DNA of 64,000 bases, from assembly GCF_014489575.1 (NCBI RefSeq), contig NZ_CP060789.1:806001-870000 (forward strand), given 5' to 3'. Of the stretch, positions 36,160 to 45,736 are shown piece after piece (positions within the stretch are counted from its first letter, which is position 1; each line of letters begins with the position of its first letter). The notes under the pieces were generated by a model. It searched no databases. It was not told where the DNA came from and was given only the letters and a program-made list of their open reading frames with translations. The DNA is from Tessaracoccus defluvii. GTDB lineage: Bacteria; Actinomycetota; Actinomycetes; Propionibacteriales; Propionibacteriaceae. A program made the translations under genes and the position numbers.

Positions 36160-38202
36160 ATGCTCGATCACACGTCTTCCGACCCGCACCTCTGGCTCGA
36201 GGAGGTCGAGGGCGAGGCCCCGCTGGCGTGGGTCCGCGAACGCAACGCAGAGGCCGAGGCGGAGCTGGCGGGATCCGCCGACTTCGCTCGGCTCGAGGCG
36301 GAACTGCGTGACATCTACGACTCCGACGCCCAGATCCCCATGCTCACGCGGCACGGAGCCTGGTACTACAACCTCTGGCGCGACGCCGACCACCCCCGCG
36401 GCCTCTGGCGGCGCACGACCCTCGATGACTACCGGTCCGCCGACCCGGCCTGGGAGACGATCCTCGACCTCGACGCCCTCAATGCAGCCGAGGGGGAGAA
36501 CTGGGTCTGGCACGGAGTCGAGTTCTACCGCCCCGACCACCCCCGCGTCCTGATCGCCTTGTCCCGCGGCGGCGCCGACGCCGACGTCACCCGCGAGTTC
36601 GACCTGACGACCCGCAGTTTCGTCGACGGCGGCTTCCACCGCCCGGAGTCGAAGGGACAGCTCGCGTGGCGCGACGAGGACTCCGTCTTCCTTGTCGCCG
36701 ACCTCGGGCCCGGCACCATCAACCGCGCCGGCTACGCCCGCACCGCCCGGATCTGGCACCGCGGCACCCCTCTGGCGTCAGCCGGAATCTGCTTCGAGGG
36801 CCCGGAGGACAATGCCGGCTACGGCATCTACGCCCTGCGTGACCGCACGCCCGGCTTCGAGCGCGACCTGCTGGTCCACTACCTGGACAGCCGCGACACC
36901 GTCGCCCACCTCGCTGACGACGCGGGCGACTTCCAGGCCATCCCGGCCCCCGACTCCGCCCTCAAGCACCTCCACCGTGAGTGGCTGGCGCTCGAGCTGC
37001 GGGAGGACTGGACGGTGGGAGGGGACACCCACCGGGCCGGATCGCTGATCGTCACCCGGCTGGCCGACCACCTCGCGGGCGCCGCGCAGTGGACGGTCCT
37101 CTTCGCGCCCAGCGACACCACCGCGCTCGCGGACGTCGTCTTCACCCGGCACCACGTCCTGCTCGCCGTCCTCGACGACGTCGCCAGCCGACTGCTGGTC
37201 GCCACCCCGGAGGGCGGCACCTGGACGACCCGTCCTCTCGCCGGCGTGCCGGAGCTCGGCACGCTGCACGCCGCTGCGGTCGACGACGAGTCGTCCGACG
37301 AGGTCTGGTTGGTGACCACCGACTACATCACGCCCACCACGCTCCTGCTGAAGGACCTCGAGTCCGAGGCACCCGCTGAGGTCCTCAAATCCGAGCCCTC
37401 GCACTTCGACGCGTCCGGCCTCGAGGTCACGCAGCGGTTCGCCGTCTCCGACGACGGCACCCGCGTGCCGTACTTCCTGGTCGCCCGCCGGGGCCTCGCC
37501 CTCGACGGCACCCACCGGACGCTGCTCTTCGGCTACGGCGGCTTCGAGATCTCGCTGACGCCCGCCTATGCGCCGGCTGTCGGCAAGGGATGGCTCGAGC
37601 GTGGCGGCGTCTACGCGGTCGCCAACATCCGCGGGGGAGGGGAGTACGGCCCTCGCTGGCATCAGGCCGCGCTGCGTGAGAACCGGCACCGCGCCTACGA
37701 GGACTTCGCGGCGGTCGCCCGCGACCTGGTCGCCGTCGGCGTGACGACGCCCGCCCGGCTCGGCGTCCGCGGCGGCAGCAACGGCGGCCTGCTGACGGGG
37801 AACATGCTCACGCAGTACCCCGAACTGTTCGGCGCCGTCATCATCCAGGTGCCCCTGCTCGACATGCGCCGCTACAGCCAACTGCTGGCCGGGGCGTCCT
37901 GGATGGACGAGTACGGCGACCCGGACGTCCCCGGCGACTGGGAGTTCATCCGGACCTTCTCGCCCTACCACCTCATCGACGACGGACGCGCCTACCCGCC
38001 GACGCTCCTGCTCACCTCGACGCGCGACGACCGCGTCCACCCCGGCCACGCCCGCAAGATGATGGCGGCGCTGACAGGGGCGGGCAAGGACGTCCGCTAC
38101 TACGAGAACATCGAGGGCGGCCACGGGGGCGCCGCCGACAACCGGCAGCGCGCCCACATGGACGCCCTCTGGTTGACGTTCCTCCTGTCCCACCTGGGCT
38201 GA
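36160..38202 (+). CDS. Prolyl oligopeptidase family serine peptidase (S9A)
   Basis: A 680-residue cytoplasmic-type peptidase without signal sequence. N-terminal beta-propeller beginning DPHLWLEEVEGEAPLAWVRE, C-terminal alpha/beta hydrolase with catalytic Ser in RGGSNGGLLTGN, Asp in STRDDRVHPGHARKMMA and His in EGGHGGAADN. Size fits prolyl endopeptidase or oligopeptidase B; the substrate preference cannot be fixed here. Stands alone, convergent with the MFS gene after a 2-base gap. Confidence 0.92.
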   Translation: MLDHTSSDPHLWLEEVEGEAPLAWVRERNAEAEAELAGSADFARLEAELRDIYDSDAQIPMLTRHGAWYYNLWRDADHPRGLWRRTTLDDYRSADPAWETILDLDALNAAEGENWVWHGVEFYRPDHPRVLIALSRGGADADVTREFDLTTRSFVDGGFHRPESKGQLAWRDEDSVFLVADLGPGTINRAGYARTARIWHRGTPLASAGICFEGPEDNAGYGIYALRDRTPGFERDLLVHYLDSRDTVAHLADDAGDFQAIPAPDSALKHLHREWLALELREDWTVGGDTHRAGSLIVTRLADHLAGAAQWTVLFAPSDTTALADVVFTRHHVLLAVLDDVASRLLVATPEGGTWTTRPLAGVPELGTLHAAAVDDESSDEVWLVTTDYITPTTLLLKDLESEAPAEVLKSEPSHFDASGLEVTQRFAVSDDGTRVPYFLVARRGLALDGTHRTLLFGYGGFEISLTPAYAPAVGKGWLERGGVYAVANIRGGGEYGPRWHQAALRENRHRAYEDFAAVARDLVAVGVTTPARLGVRGGSNGGLLTGNMLTQYPELFGAVIIQVPLLDMRRYSQLLAGASWMDEYGDPDVPGDWEFIRTFSPYHLIDDGRAYPPTLLLTSTRDDRVHPGHARKMMAALTGAGKDVRYYENIEGGHGGAADNRQRAHMDALWLTFLLSHLG

Positions 38203-38204
38203 CC

Positions 38205-39512
38205 TCAGGCGGCCGGCGCCGGTTCCGCGGCAGCGGAGCCTGCCTCCTCGGCGGCGTCGTCGTCCGAGGGCTCCCGCAGCTCGTGGGCGTCGACGAGCCG
38301 CTGCGGCACCATCGCCCCGACGAATGCGGTGGAGGCCAGCATCAGGACGACGACGCCGACGATCACGACAGGGATGCCGAACAGTTCGGCGATCTGACCG
38401 CCGATCAGCGCGCCCAGCGGCATCGACCCGAAGGCCACGACCCGCGCTGCGCCCTGCACCCGGCCGAGCAGGTGCTCCGGCACCATCCGCGGCCGGATCG
38501 AGCCGCCGATCACGTTGCCCATGACCCCGAACAGGCCGGCGCCGAACAGGAACGCCAGCAGCGACCAGAGGCCGGGCCACAGGAGCGGGAGTAGGTTGAG
38601 AAGCGCGTTGATCCCCCAGCAGGCGACGACCACGTGCATCTCCTGGAAGCGCTGCGCGGCCCGGCCGGCCAGGGAACTGCCGATCACGGCGCCAATGGGC
38701 AGGGCGACGAGGGCCAGGGACCAGGTCTGCGGGGTGAGGCCGCCCGCCGAGCCTGGGCCGACGAGCCACAGCAGGGTCAGCGCGGAGATCGCGGTGCCGC
38801 CGAAGTTCCACACGCCTGCGGCGATCAGCATCGGCCTGAGCACCGGGTGGCGCCACACGGTGGCGACTCCCTCGCGAAGTTCGACACTCATCGAAGTTTG
38901 CGCTTGGGCTTCCGGGCGGCGGGCGGAGAAGCGGCCCCGCAGCCCGACGGCCAGCACGATGATCGCCGCGGCGACGACCAGCGCGGGTGCCCCCGTGACC
39001 CAGGCCGCGCCGAGCGCCAGGAGGAACCCTGCCAGCGGCGGGCCCACGAACCCGTTCGCGACGGACTCGACGGCCAGCAGCTTCGAGTTGGCCCGGCGCA
39101 GGGCGACCCCGTCTCGGCCGACGAGGGCCGGCACCTGCGCCTGGGCGGCCAGGTCCGTGAAGACCTCGGTGACCCCGTACGCGAAGGCGAAGACGACGAG
39201 CAGCCAGGTGGTGAGCAGGCCCGTGGCGGCGGCCACCCCGAGGCCGGCCAGCACGGCCGCCCGACAGGTGAGGCCGACGAGCATGGTGCGGCGCCGGTCC
39301 CAGCGGTCGACGAACACACCGGCCGGGATCCCGAGGAGGAGCCAGGGGAGCCAGGCTGCAGCGGTGAGCAGGCCGATGAGGAGGGGGGACCGGGTCAGGG
39401 TGATGGCGATCAGCGGGATGCCGGTCTGCACGATCCCGTCGGCCAGGTTGGCCAGGCCGACGGCGGAGAGGTGGACGCTGAAGCGTCGGTCGGTCCGGCG
39501 TGTCTCAAGCAT
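38205..39512 (-). CDS. Major facilitator superfamily exporter
   Basis: A 435-residue membrane transporter with about 12 hydrophobic segments (for example IVQTGIPLIAITLTRSPLLI and VVIVGVVVLMLASTAFVGAM) and the MFS loop motif GVFVDRWDRRRTM. It resembles the MFS_3/enterobactin-exporter group. ATG preceded by AGGAGG. An ArsR-type gene is divergent, so the pair is probably a regulated drug or metabolite efflux unit. Acidic C-terminal tail. Confidence 0.9.
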   Translation of the reverse strand: MLETRRTDRRFSVHLSAVGLANLADGIVQTGIPLIAITLTRSPLLIGLLTAAAWLPWLLLGIPAGVFVDRWDRRRTMLVGLTCRAAVLAGLGVAAATGLLTTWLLVVFAFAYGVTEVFTDLAAQAQVPALVGRDGVALRRANSKLLAVESVANGFVGPPLAGFLLALGAAWVTGAPALVVAAAIIVLAVGLRGRFSARRPEAQAQTSMSVELREGVATVWRHPVLRPMLIAAGVWNFGGTAISALTLLWLVGPGSAGGLTPQTWSLALVALPIGAVIGSSLAGRAAQRFQEMHVVVACWGINALLNLLPLLWPGLWSLLAFLFGAGLFGVMGNVIGGSIRPRMVPEHLLGRVQGAARVVAFGSMPLGALIGGQIAELFGIPVVIVGVVVLMLASTAFVGAMVPQRLVDAHELREPSDDDAAEEAGSAAAEPAPAA

Positions 39513-39532
39513 CCGGGAACCTCCTGTAGTCT

Positions 39533-39582
39533 GATGCAGAACAAACTATGCAAAGTTTTCTCTGCAAAGGTATCTCTGCATC
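39533..39582. promoter_or_regulatory. TGCA repeat cluster between the MFS gene and its ArsR-type regulator
   Basis: Inverted GATGCAGA (39533-39540) and TCTGCATC (39575-39582) flank two direct TGCAAAG repeats (39549 and 39563). This AT-richer patch lies directly before the regulator start (39583) and 20 bases upstream of the exporter start, as expected for operator sites. Confidence 0.6.
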
Positions 39583-40197
39583 ATGACCGAGCGCAAGCAT
39601 TCGCCCAGAAGTCGTCCCGCGACCCCGCAGGAGATCAAGGCCTTCACCCATCCGCTGCGCATGCGGATGTACCGGATCCTCAACGACCGGGGGCAGGCGA
39701 CGGCCAGCATGCTCGCCAGGGAGACGGGGGAGAGCACGGGCCAGACCAGCTATCACCTGCGCCAGCTGGCCAAGTACGGCTTCATCGAGGAGGTGCCCGG
39801 GGAGGGCACCGGGCGCGAGCGGTGGTGGCGGGCCATCGGGTTCTCCCTGGACGAGGGGCCCGGGGCGCCGGAGCCCGAGGTGGCCCACACCGTCAACCGT
39901 TGGATGGTCGAGAAGGAGTTCGACACGATCACCAGCGCGCTCGCCGAGCTGGAGAACGCGGGCTCGGTGTGGCACTCGGCCAGCGTGCTGAGCTCGTCGA
40001 CGACCTGGCTGACGCACGAGGAGTTGGAGGCGCTGAGCCAGGAACTCCTGGACGTGGTGGAGCGGCACACCGACGCCGCGCGCGGGCGCCGCGAGGCCAC
40101 CGGACCCGCGCCCGCCCACCAGGCCGTCCGTGAGGGGGAGCGGCGCGCCCGCATCTTCGTGAGCGCCGTCCCTGTGCCGCTTGCGCCCCAGGACTGA
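39583..40197 (+). CDS. ArsR-type HTH regulator
   Basis: A 204-residue regulator with an N-terminal winged helix (EIKAFTHPLRMRMYRILNDR; ATASMLARETGESTGQTSYH; LRQLAKYGFIEEV). The remaining ~120 residues form a likely effector or dimerisation region (STTWLTHEELEALSQELLDV). Divergent from the MFS exporter and preceded by TGCA repeats; probable repressor of the exporter and itself. Confidence 0.88.
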   Translation: MTERKHSPRSRPATPQEIKAFTHPLRMRMYRILNDRGQATASMLARETGESTGQTSYHLRQLAKYGFIEEVPGEGTGRERWWRAIGFSLDEGPGAPEPEVAHTVNRWMVEKEFDTITSALAELENAGSVWHSASVLSSSTTWLTHEELEALSQELLDVVERHTDAARGRREATGPAPAHQAVREGERRARIFVSAVPVPLAPQD

Positions 40198-40243
40198 ACA
40201 AGGTCCCGTGCCCCGCAGGCCGCGGGCCGCTACCCTTGCGCCC

Positions 40244-41032
40244 ATGACTTCACCGCGGCGGCACTGGCGCGCGCCCCACTTCGACAGGATCAACCACGAA
40301 CCTGTGTCGTGGGTCTACCGCACCATCGCGCACCTGGCCCGCAACATCGTCCCGCTCCTGGGGCGGACCCACTGGTTGGGAGGGGAACACATCCCGAAGA
40401 CCGGGCCGGTCATCGTCGTCGCCAACCACATCGGCAACTTCGACCCCATCATCCTCGGCCAGTACCTCATCTGGCAGGGCCGGTGGCCCCGGTTCCTCGG
40501 CAAGGCCGACATCTGGAAGGTGCCGGGGCTCGGCTGGGTCGCCCGGCAGTGCGGGCAGATCCCCGTCTACCGCAACACCGACCGTGCCGGCGAGTCCCTC
40601 ATCCACGCGGAGGAGGCGCTCGCCGAGGGCAAGATGGTCGCCATCTACCCCGAGGGAACCATCACGGCCGATCCGGACGGCTGGCCCATGACCGGGCGCC
40701 GCGGCGCCGCGCGGCTCGCGTTGACGACGGGGGCACCCGTCGTCCCCGTGGCCCAGGCGGGCGCCGAACTCGTCCTGGGCGGCAAGCACGTCGACCTCCG
40801 GTACCTGCTGCGTCGCCGCCGGGACTTCCACGTCGTGGCCGGACCGCCCATCGATCTCAGTGACTACGCCGACCGCGAGGTCACGGGGGCGCTCCTCGAC
40901 GAGGTCGCCAGCCACATGATCGACGTCCTGACCACGATGCGCGCCGAACTCACTGGGCTCACCCCTCCGGCAGGCCGCTACGACATGCGCCAGGGGCGAC
41001 GTGTGGAGATCGAGGCCGGACCCGCAGAGTAG
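40244..41032 (+). CDS. plsC: 1-acyl-sn-glycerol-3-phosphate acyltransferase
   Basis: 262-residue membrane-associated acyltransferase of phospholipid synthesis. Catalytic HX4D is in NHIGNFDP, followed by FLGKADIWKVPGLG and EGTITADPDG. ATG at 40244 is preferred over in-frame upstream codons inside the regulator gene. Together with ddl and thiL it forms a common actinobacterial cluster. Confidence 0.93.
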   Translation: MTSPRRHWRAPHFDRINHEPVSWVYRTIAHLARNIVPLLGRTHWLGGEHIPKTGPVIVVANHIGNFDPIILGQYLIWQGRWPRFLGKADIWKVPGLGWVARQCGQIPVYRNTDRAGESLIHAEEALAEGKMVAIYPEGTITADPDGWPMTGRRGAARLALTTGAPVVPVAQAGAELVLGGKHVDLRYLLRRRRDFHVVAGPPIDLSDYADREVTGALLDEVASHMIDVLTTMRAELTGLTPPAGRYDMRQGRRVEIEAGPAE

Positions 41033-41070
41033 AGTTGCGCCTCGTCGAACCCACATCGAGGAGCATCTCT

Positions 41071-42183
41071 GTGAACAAGCGGACCCGCGTCGCGCTCATC
41101 TTCGGCGGACAGTCGTCCGAACACAGCATCTCGTGCCTGACGGCGGCGGGCGTGTTCAAGGCCATCGACCCGCAGCGTTTCGATGTGGTGGGCGTCGGCA
41201 TCTCCCGGTCCGGGCGCTGGACGCAGGTGCCGCTCGACGTCGTCGGGGGCTACCGCATCGTCGACGGCGTCGCCCCCGAGGTCGCCGAGCCCCAGTGTGA
41301 CGCAGTGTGGATGGTCGGGGAGGACGGCTGCGAGGTCGCCACCCGCGATGGAGCCACGCTCGTCGACATCCACGGCGTCGACGTCGCCTTCTCCCTCCTG
41401 CACGGCCCCTTCGGGGAGGACGGCACCATCCAGGGACTGTTCGAGATGATGGGCATCCGCTACGTGGGCAGCGGCGTGACCGCGTCCGCGATCGGCATGG
41501 ACAAGCACTTCATGAAGGTCGCCTTCGAGGCGGCCGGGCTCCCCGTGGGGCCCTACGCCGTCGCCACGGCCCACCGGCTGACGCACGATCGCGCGGCCGT
41601 CATCGCCGAGGTCTCCGCGCTCGGCTACCCGCTGTTCGTCAAGCCCGCCCGTGGCGGCTCGTCCATCGGCATCTCCCGCGTGACCGACGCCTCCGAGCTG
41701 GACGCCGCGATCGCCGAGGCGCAGAAGTACGACGCGAAACTCGTCTTCGAGAAGGGGTTCGTCGGCGCCCGCGAGCTCGAGTGCGCAGTTCTGGGCAACC
41801 CGGACGCGCCGCTGGGCTGCGACGCCTCGGTCATCGGCGAGATCCGGGTGCGCGCGGCCGACGGCTTCTACGACTACGAGGCCAAGTACTTCGACGAGGA
41901 CGGGGCGGCGCTCGACGCCCCCGCCAACATCGACGACGCCCTCGCAGGCACGCTGCAGGACATGGCCAAGCGGGCCTTCGCCGCCGTCGACGCCGAGGGG
42001 CTCGTCCGGGCCGACTTCTTCGTCGGTGAGGACGGCGTGTTCGTCAACGAGGTCAACACGATGCCGGGCTTCACCCCCATCTCCATGTTCCCGACGCTGC
42101 TGCAGGTCGGCGGGATGAGGTATCCGGAGCTGGTGGGCCGCCTCATCGAGCTGGCCCTGGAGCGCCCGGTCGGGCTGCGCTGA
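41071..42183 (+). CDS. ddl: D-alanine--D-alanine ligase
   Basis: Makes the D-Ala-D-Ala dipeptide for peptidoglycan. 370 residues from GTG, with GAGGAG 7 bases upstream; the frame extends 12 codons further back without support. ATP-grasp motifs: FGGQSSEHSISCLTAAG, LHGPFGEDGTIQGLFEMMGI, KPARGGSSIGISRV and DFFVGEDGVFVNEVNTMPGF. Lies between plsC and thiL. Confidence 0.96.
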   Translation: MNKRTRVALIFGGQSSEHSISCLTAAGVFKAIDPQRFDVVGVGISRSGRWTQVPLDVVGGYRIVDGVAPEVAEPQCDAVWMVGEDGCEVATRDGATLVDIHGVDVAFSLLHGPFGEDGTIQGLFEMMGIRYVGSGVTASAIGMDKHFMKVAFEAAGLPVGPYAVATAHRLTHDRAAVIAEVSALGYPLFVKPARGGSSIGISRVTDASELDAAIAEAQKYDAKLVFEKGFVGARELECAVLGNPDAPLGCDASVIGEIRVRAADGFYDYEAKYFDEDGAALDAPANIDDALAGTLQDMAKRAFAAVDAEGLVRADFFVGEDGVFVNEVNTMPGFTPISMFPTLLQVGGMRYPELVGRLIELALERPVGLR

Positions 42184-42184
42184 C

Positions 42185-43114
42185 ATGCCGGGCGAGTTCG
42201 AGCTCATCTCCTCCATCACCGAGGGCCTGAGCGTCGGCGACGACGTGGTGCTGCCGGCCGGGGACGACGCCGCCGTGCTGCGGCCGGCGGGCGACATCGT
42301 CGTGACCACCGACCTGCTCGTCGAGAACGTCCACTTCAAGCGGCAGTGGTCGCCGGCGCGGGCCATCGGGCGCAAGGCAATCGCCGTCAACGTGTCCGAC
42401 GTCGAGTCGATGGGCGCCCGGCCGAGCGCGGTGGTCGTCGCACTGGCCTTCCCCCGCGATCTCGACCGCGCCTGGCTCGACGAGTTCCAGGAGGGGGTGC
42501 GCGCCGAATGCGCTGCTGCCGGGGTCAGCCTCGTCGGCGGCGATCTCAGCAGCGCGGCCACCGTTACCGTCTGCGTCACCGCGCTGGGCAACCTCGAGGG
42601 GCGTCCCGCCGTCACGCGTGGTGGCGCGCGCCCCGGCGACGTCGTCGCCGTCTGCGGGAGGCTCGGCTGGTCGGGCGGCGGGCTCGCCGTCCTGCAGCGC
42701 GGGTTCGGCTCGCCGAAGGACCTGGTGGCCGAACACCAGTGCCCCACCGTGCCGTACGGCCAGGGTGTCGTCGCGGCCTCAGCCGGAGCCACCGCCATGC
42801 TCGACGTCTCGGACGGCCTCCTGGCCGACCTCGCCCACATCTGCGAGAGCAGCGGCGTCACGATCGACATCGACTCGTCGCTCATCGAGATCCCCGACGG
42901 CGTCGCGCGCGTCGCCGCGGCGACGGGCCGCCCGGCCCTCGGGTTCGTGCTGGCAGGCGGCGAGGACCATGCGCTCGCCGCGACCTTCCCGCCGTCGACC
43001 GCCCTGCCCGCGGGCTGGTACCGGGTCGGCACCGTCGGCGCCGGCGACGGGCACGTCGTCACCGTCGACGCGCAGCCGTGGGAGGGCACGCAGGGCTGGG
43101 ACCACTTCGCCTGA
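42185..43114 (+). CDS. thiL: Thiamine-monophosphate kinase
   Basis: Phosphorylates thiamine monophosphate to the active diphosphate. 309 residues; GDDAAVL, TTDLLVENVHF, AVNVSDVESMGARP, LVGGDLSS, DVSDGLLADLAH and AGGEDHAL are family motifs. Starts one base after ddl, so co-transcribed. Confidence 0.95.
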   Translation: MPGEFELISSITEGLSVGDDVVLPAGDDAAVLRPAGDIVVTTDLLVENVHFKRQWSPARAIGRKAIAVNVSDVESMGARPSAVVVALAFPRDLDRAWLDEFQEGVRAECAAAGVSLVGGDLSSAATVTVCVTALGNLEGRPAVTRGGARPGDVVAVCGRLGWSGGGLAVLQRGFGSPKDLVAEHQCPTVPYGQGVVAASAGATAMLDVSDGLLADLAHICESSGVTIDIDSSLIEIPDGVARVAAATGRPALGFVLAGGEDHALAATFPPSTALPAGWYRVGTVGAGDGHVVTVDAQPWEGTQGWDHFA

Positions 43115-43132
43115 CCGATGTCAACCGCGCAG

Positions 43133-43175
43133 CCGACGGCCCGGTCTGACCGGAAAACGGGGGGCCGTCGGTTAG
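43133..43175 (+). terminator. Terminator after thiL
   Basis: CCGACGGCCC (43133-43142) pairs with GGGCCGTCGG (43162-43171), followed by TTAG. It separates the plsC-ddl-thiL unit from ftsK. Confidence 0.65.
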
Positions 43176-43184
43176 GGTGCCGGT

Positions 43185-45731
43185 ATGGCGTCCCGCGGAA
43201 CTTCCTCCTCAGCGCGGAACACCAGCACTACGACGCGCGCAAAAACCGCGTCCGGCGCTGCTCGTTCCACCACCAAGAAGCCGGCCTCCAAGGCCCCGGC
43301 CCGTTCGTCGACCGCTGCGACGAAGCGGGCACCGGCCAGGAAACCCGCCGCGAAGCCGGCCGCGAAGTCGAGCGGCACCGGTTTCGGCACGGCGATCCTG
43401 CGCGGGCTGCTCGCGGGTCTGCGGGGTATCGCAGGGGGAGTCGGCTGGGTGGCGCGGTCGTTCGGCGGCGCCGCCAAGGACGTCGATCCCCGGGTCCGCC
43501 GTGACGGCTGGGGCCTGCTCCTGTTGATCCTCGGCATCGTCGTCGCCGCCCGCTTCTGGTTCGCGCTGCCCGGACCCGTCGGCGAAGGCCTCGGGATCGC
43601 CATCGGCACCGTCTTCGGCTCGCTGTCCGTCGTGGTGCCCGCCGTCCTGTTCTACGGCGCCTGGCGTGTGCTACGGCACCCGCGCGATGTCGAGGCCGCC
43701 CCCCGCACCGGACTGGGGTGGCTGCTCATCACGTTCGGCGTCCTCGGGCTGGTCCACATCAATGCCGGCCTGCCGGAACCCTCCGACATGCCCGCCGTCC
43801 GCGAGGCCGGCGGCGTGATCGGATTCGTCGCCTCCAGCATTCTCACCGACCTGCTGACCGTCTGGGTGTCGGTCCCGCTGCTCGTCATCGTCACGCTCTT
43901 CGGCATCCTCGTCGTCATCGGCCGCCCGCTGCACGAGATCGCCGCGGGCGCCAAGCGCGTGCTCGGCTCGCTCGTCGAGCGGGACCCGGAGGAGGAGCAG
44001 CCGCAGAAGAAGCTGAAGCTCGGCGTCGACGTCCCCTACGACACGCCGCTCATCGAGGACCCCGTCGAGGAGGACGAGGAGCCCTACGACTACGCGGCAG
44101 ACGACGACTACCTGCTCCCCGCGGCGATCGCCGTGGAGCCGGAGCCCGAGCCTGAACCCGAGCCGCGCCGCGTCCCCGGGCGCCCGAAGGACGAGGCCCG
44201 CGAGCTCGCCCCGCCGCCGCACACCGCGCCGCCCGCGGCCGCCGAGCAGCTGCAGCTCAGCGGTGACATCGCCTACATGCTGCCCGACGACCGCGCGCTC
44301 GCGCCGGGCTCCAAGCCGAAGACCCGCACTGAGGCCTCCGACAAGGTCGTGCGGCAGCTCGCCGCCGTCCTGACCGAGTTCGAGATCGACGCCCGCGTCA
44401 CGGGCTACACCCGCGGCCCGACGGTGACCCGCTACGAGGTCGAGCTCGGCTCGGCCATCAAGGTCTCCAAGGTGACGGGGCTGGCGGACAACATCGCCTA
44501 CGCCGTCGGCTCCAACGAGATCCGCATCCTCACCCCCATCCCTGGCAAGTCGGCCATCGGCATCGAGATCCCGAACCTCGACAAGGAGGTCGTCTCGCTG
44601 GGCGACGTGCTCCGCTCCACCAAGGCGAAGAACGACCACCACCCGATGACGGTCGGCCTGGGCAAGGACGTCGAGGGCGGCTTCGTGCTGGCCAACATGG
44701 CCAAGATGCCGCACCTGCTCGTCGCCGGCGCCACCGGCTCCGGCAAGTCCAGCTTCATCAACTCGCTGATCACCTCGATCATGATGCGCGCGACGCCCGA
44801 CGAGGTCCGGCTGCTGCTGGTCGACCCCAAGCGTGTGGAGCTGAACCAGTACGAGGGCATCCCGCACCTCGTCACCCCCATCATCACCAGCCCGAAGAAG
44901 GCGGCCGAGGCCCTGGCGTGGGTCGTCCGCGAGATGGACCTGCGCTACGACGACCTCGCCGCGTTCGGCTTCCGCCACGTCGACGACTTCAACAAGGCCG
45001 TCCGCGCGGGGCAGGTGAAGGTGCCGGAGGGATCCGAGCGGGTCCTCGCGCCGTACCCCTACCTGCTGGTCGTCGTCGACGAGCTGGCCGACCTCATGAT
45101 GGTCGCGCCGCGCGACGTAGAGGAGTCGGTCGTGCGCATCACGCAGCTCGCCCGCGCCGCCGGCATCCACCTGGTGCTCGCCACGCAGCGCCCGTCGACC
45201 GACGTCGTCACGGGCCTCATCAAGGCCAACGTGCCGTCGCGGCTCGCGTTCGCCACGTCGTCGATGACCGACTCGCGTGTCATCCTCGACCAGCCCGGAG
45301 CCGAGAAGCTCGTCGGCCGCGGTGACGGGCTCTTCCTGCCGATGGGCGCAGGCAAGCCTGTCCGCGTCCAGGGCGCCTGGGTCAACGAGTCCGAGATCCG
45401 TGACGTCGTGGCCTTCGTGTCCGGGCAGCTGCAGCCGGAGTACCGGGAAGACATCGCCGCGCCAGGGGGCGGCGAGAAGAAGGTGGTCGACGACATCGGC
45501 GACGACCTCGAGCTCGTCCTCGACGCGTGCCGCCTTGTCGTCGAGCTCCAGCTCGGCTCCACGTCCATGCTGCAGCGCAAGCTGCGCGTCGGCTTCGCGA
45601 AGGCCGGCCGGCTCATGGACATCCTCGAAAGCAGGGGAGTGGTGGGGCCGTCGGAGGGGTCGAAGGCCCGCGAAGTGCTCGTGAAGCCCGACGACCTCGA
45701 CGAGGTTTTGGCCAACCTCGCCGCCGCATAG
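43185..45731 (+). CDS. ftsK: DNA translocase FtsK/SpoIIIE
   Basis: Septal DNA pump that moves chromosome ends out of the closing division site. 848 residues: a basic Ala/Lys/Ser-rich N-terminus, four membrane segments (~105-255), an acidic/proline linker, and the motor with Walker A VAGATGSGKSSFINS, LLLVDPKRVELNQYEGIPHL and LVVVDELADLMM. The C-terminal winged gamma domain is visible in STSMLQRKLRVGFAKAGRLM. Standard length for actinobacteria. Confidence 0.97.
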   Translation: MASRGTSSSARNTSTTTRAKTASGAARSTTKKPASKAPARSSTAATKRAPARKPAAKPAAKSSGTGFGTAILRGLLAGLRGIAGGVGWVARSFGGAAKDVDPRVRRDGWGLLLLILGIVVAARFWFALPGPVGEGLGIAIGTVFGSLSVVVPAVLFYGAWRVLRHPRDVEAAPRTGLGWLLITFGVLGLVHINAGLPEPSDMPAVREAGGVIGFVASSILTDLLTVWVSVPLLVIVTLFGILVVIGRPLHEIAAGAKRVLGSLVERDPEEEQPQKKLKLGVDVPYDTPLIEDPVEEDEEPYDYAADDDYLLPAAIAVEPEPEPEPEPRRVPGRPKDEARELAPPPHTAPPAAAEQLQLSGDIAYMLPDDRALAPGSKPKTRTEASDKVVRQLAAVLTEFEIDARVTGYTRGPTVTRYEVELGSAIKVSKVTGLADNIAYAVGSNEIRILTPIPGKSAIGIEIPNLDKEVVSLGDVLRSTKAKNDHHPMTVGLGKDVEGGFVLANMAKMPHLLVAGATGSGKSSFINSLITSIMMRATPDEVRLLLVDPKRVELNQYEGIPHLVTPIITSPKKAAEALAWVVREMDLRYDDLAAFGFRHVDDFNKAVRAGQVKVPEGSERVLAPYPYLLVVVDELADLMMVAPRDVEESVVRITQLARAAGIHLVLATQRPSTDVVTGLIKANVPSRLAFATSSMTDSRVILDQPGAEKLVGRGDGLFLPMGAGKPVRVQGAWVNESEIRDVVAFVSGQLQPEYREDIAAPGGGEKKVVDDIGDDLELVLDACRLVVELQLGSTSMLQRKLRVGFAKAGRLMDILESRGVVGPSEGSKAREVLVKPDDLDEVLANLAAA

Positions 45732-45736
45732 GGATA

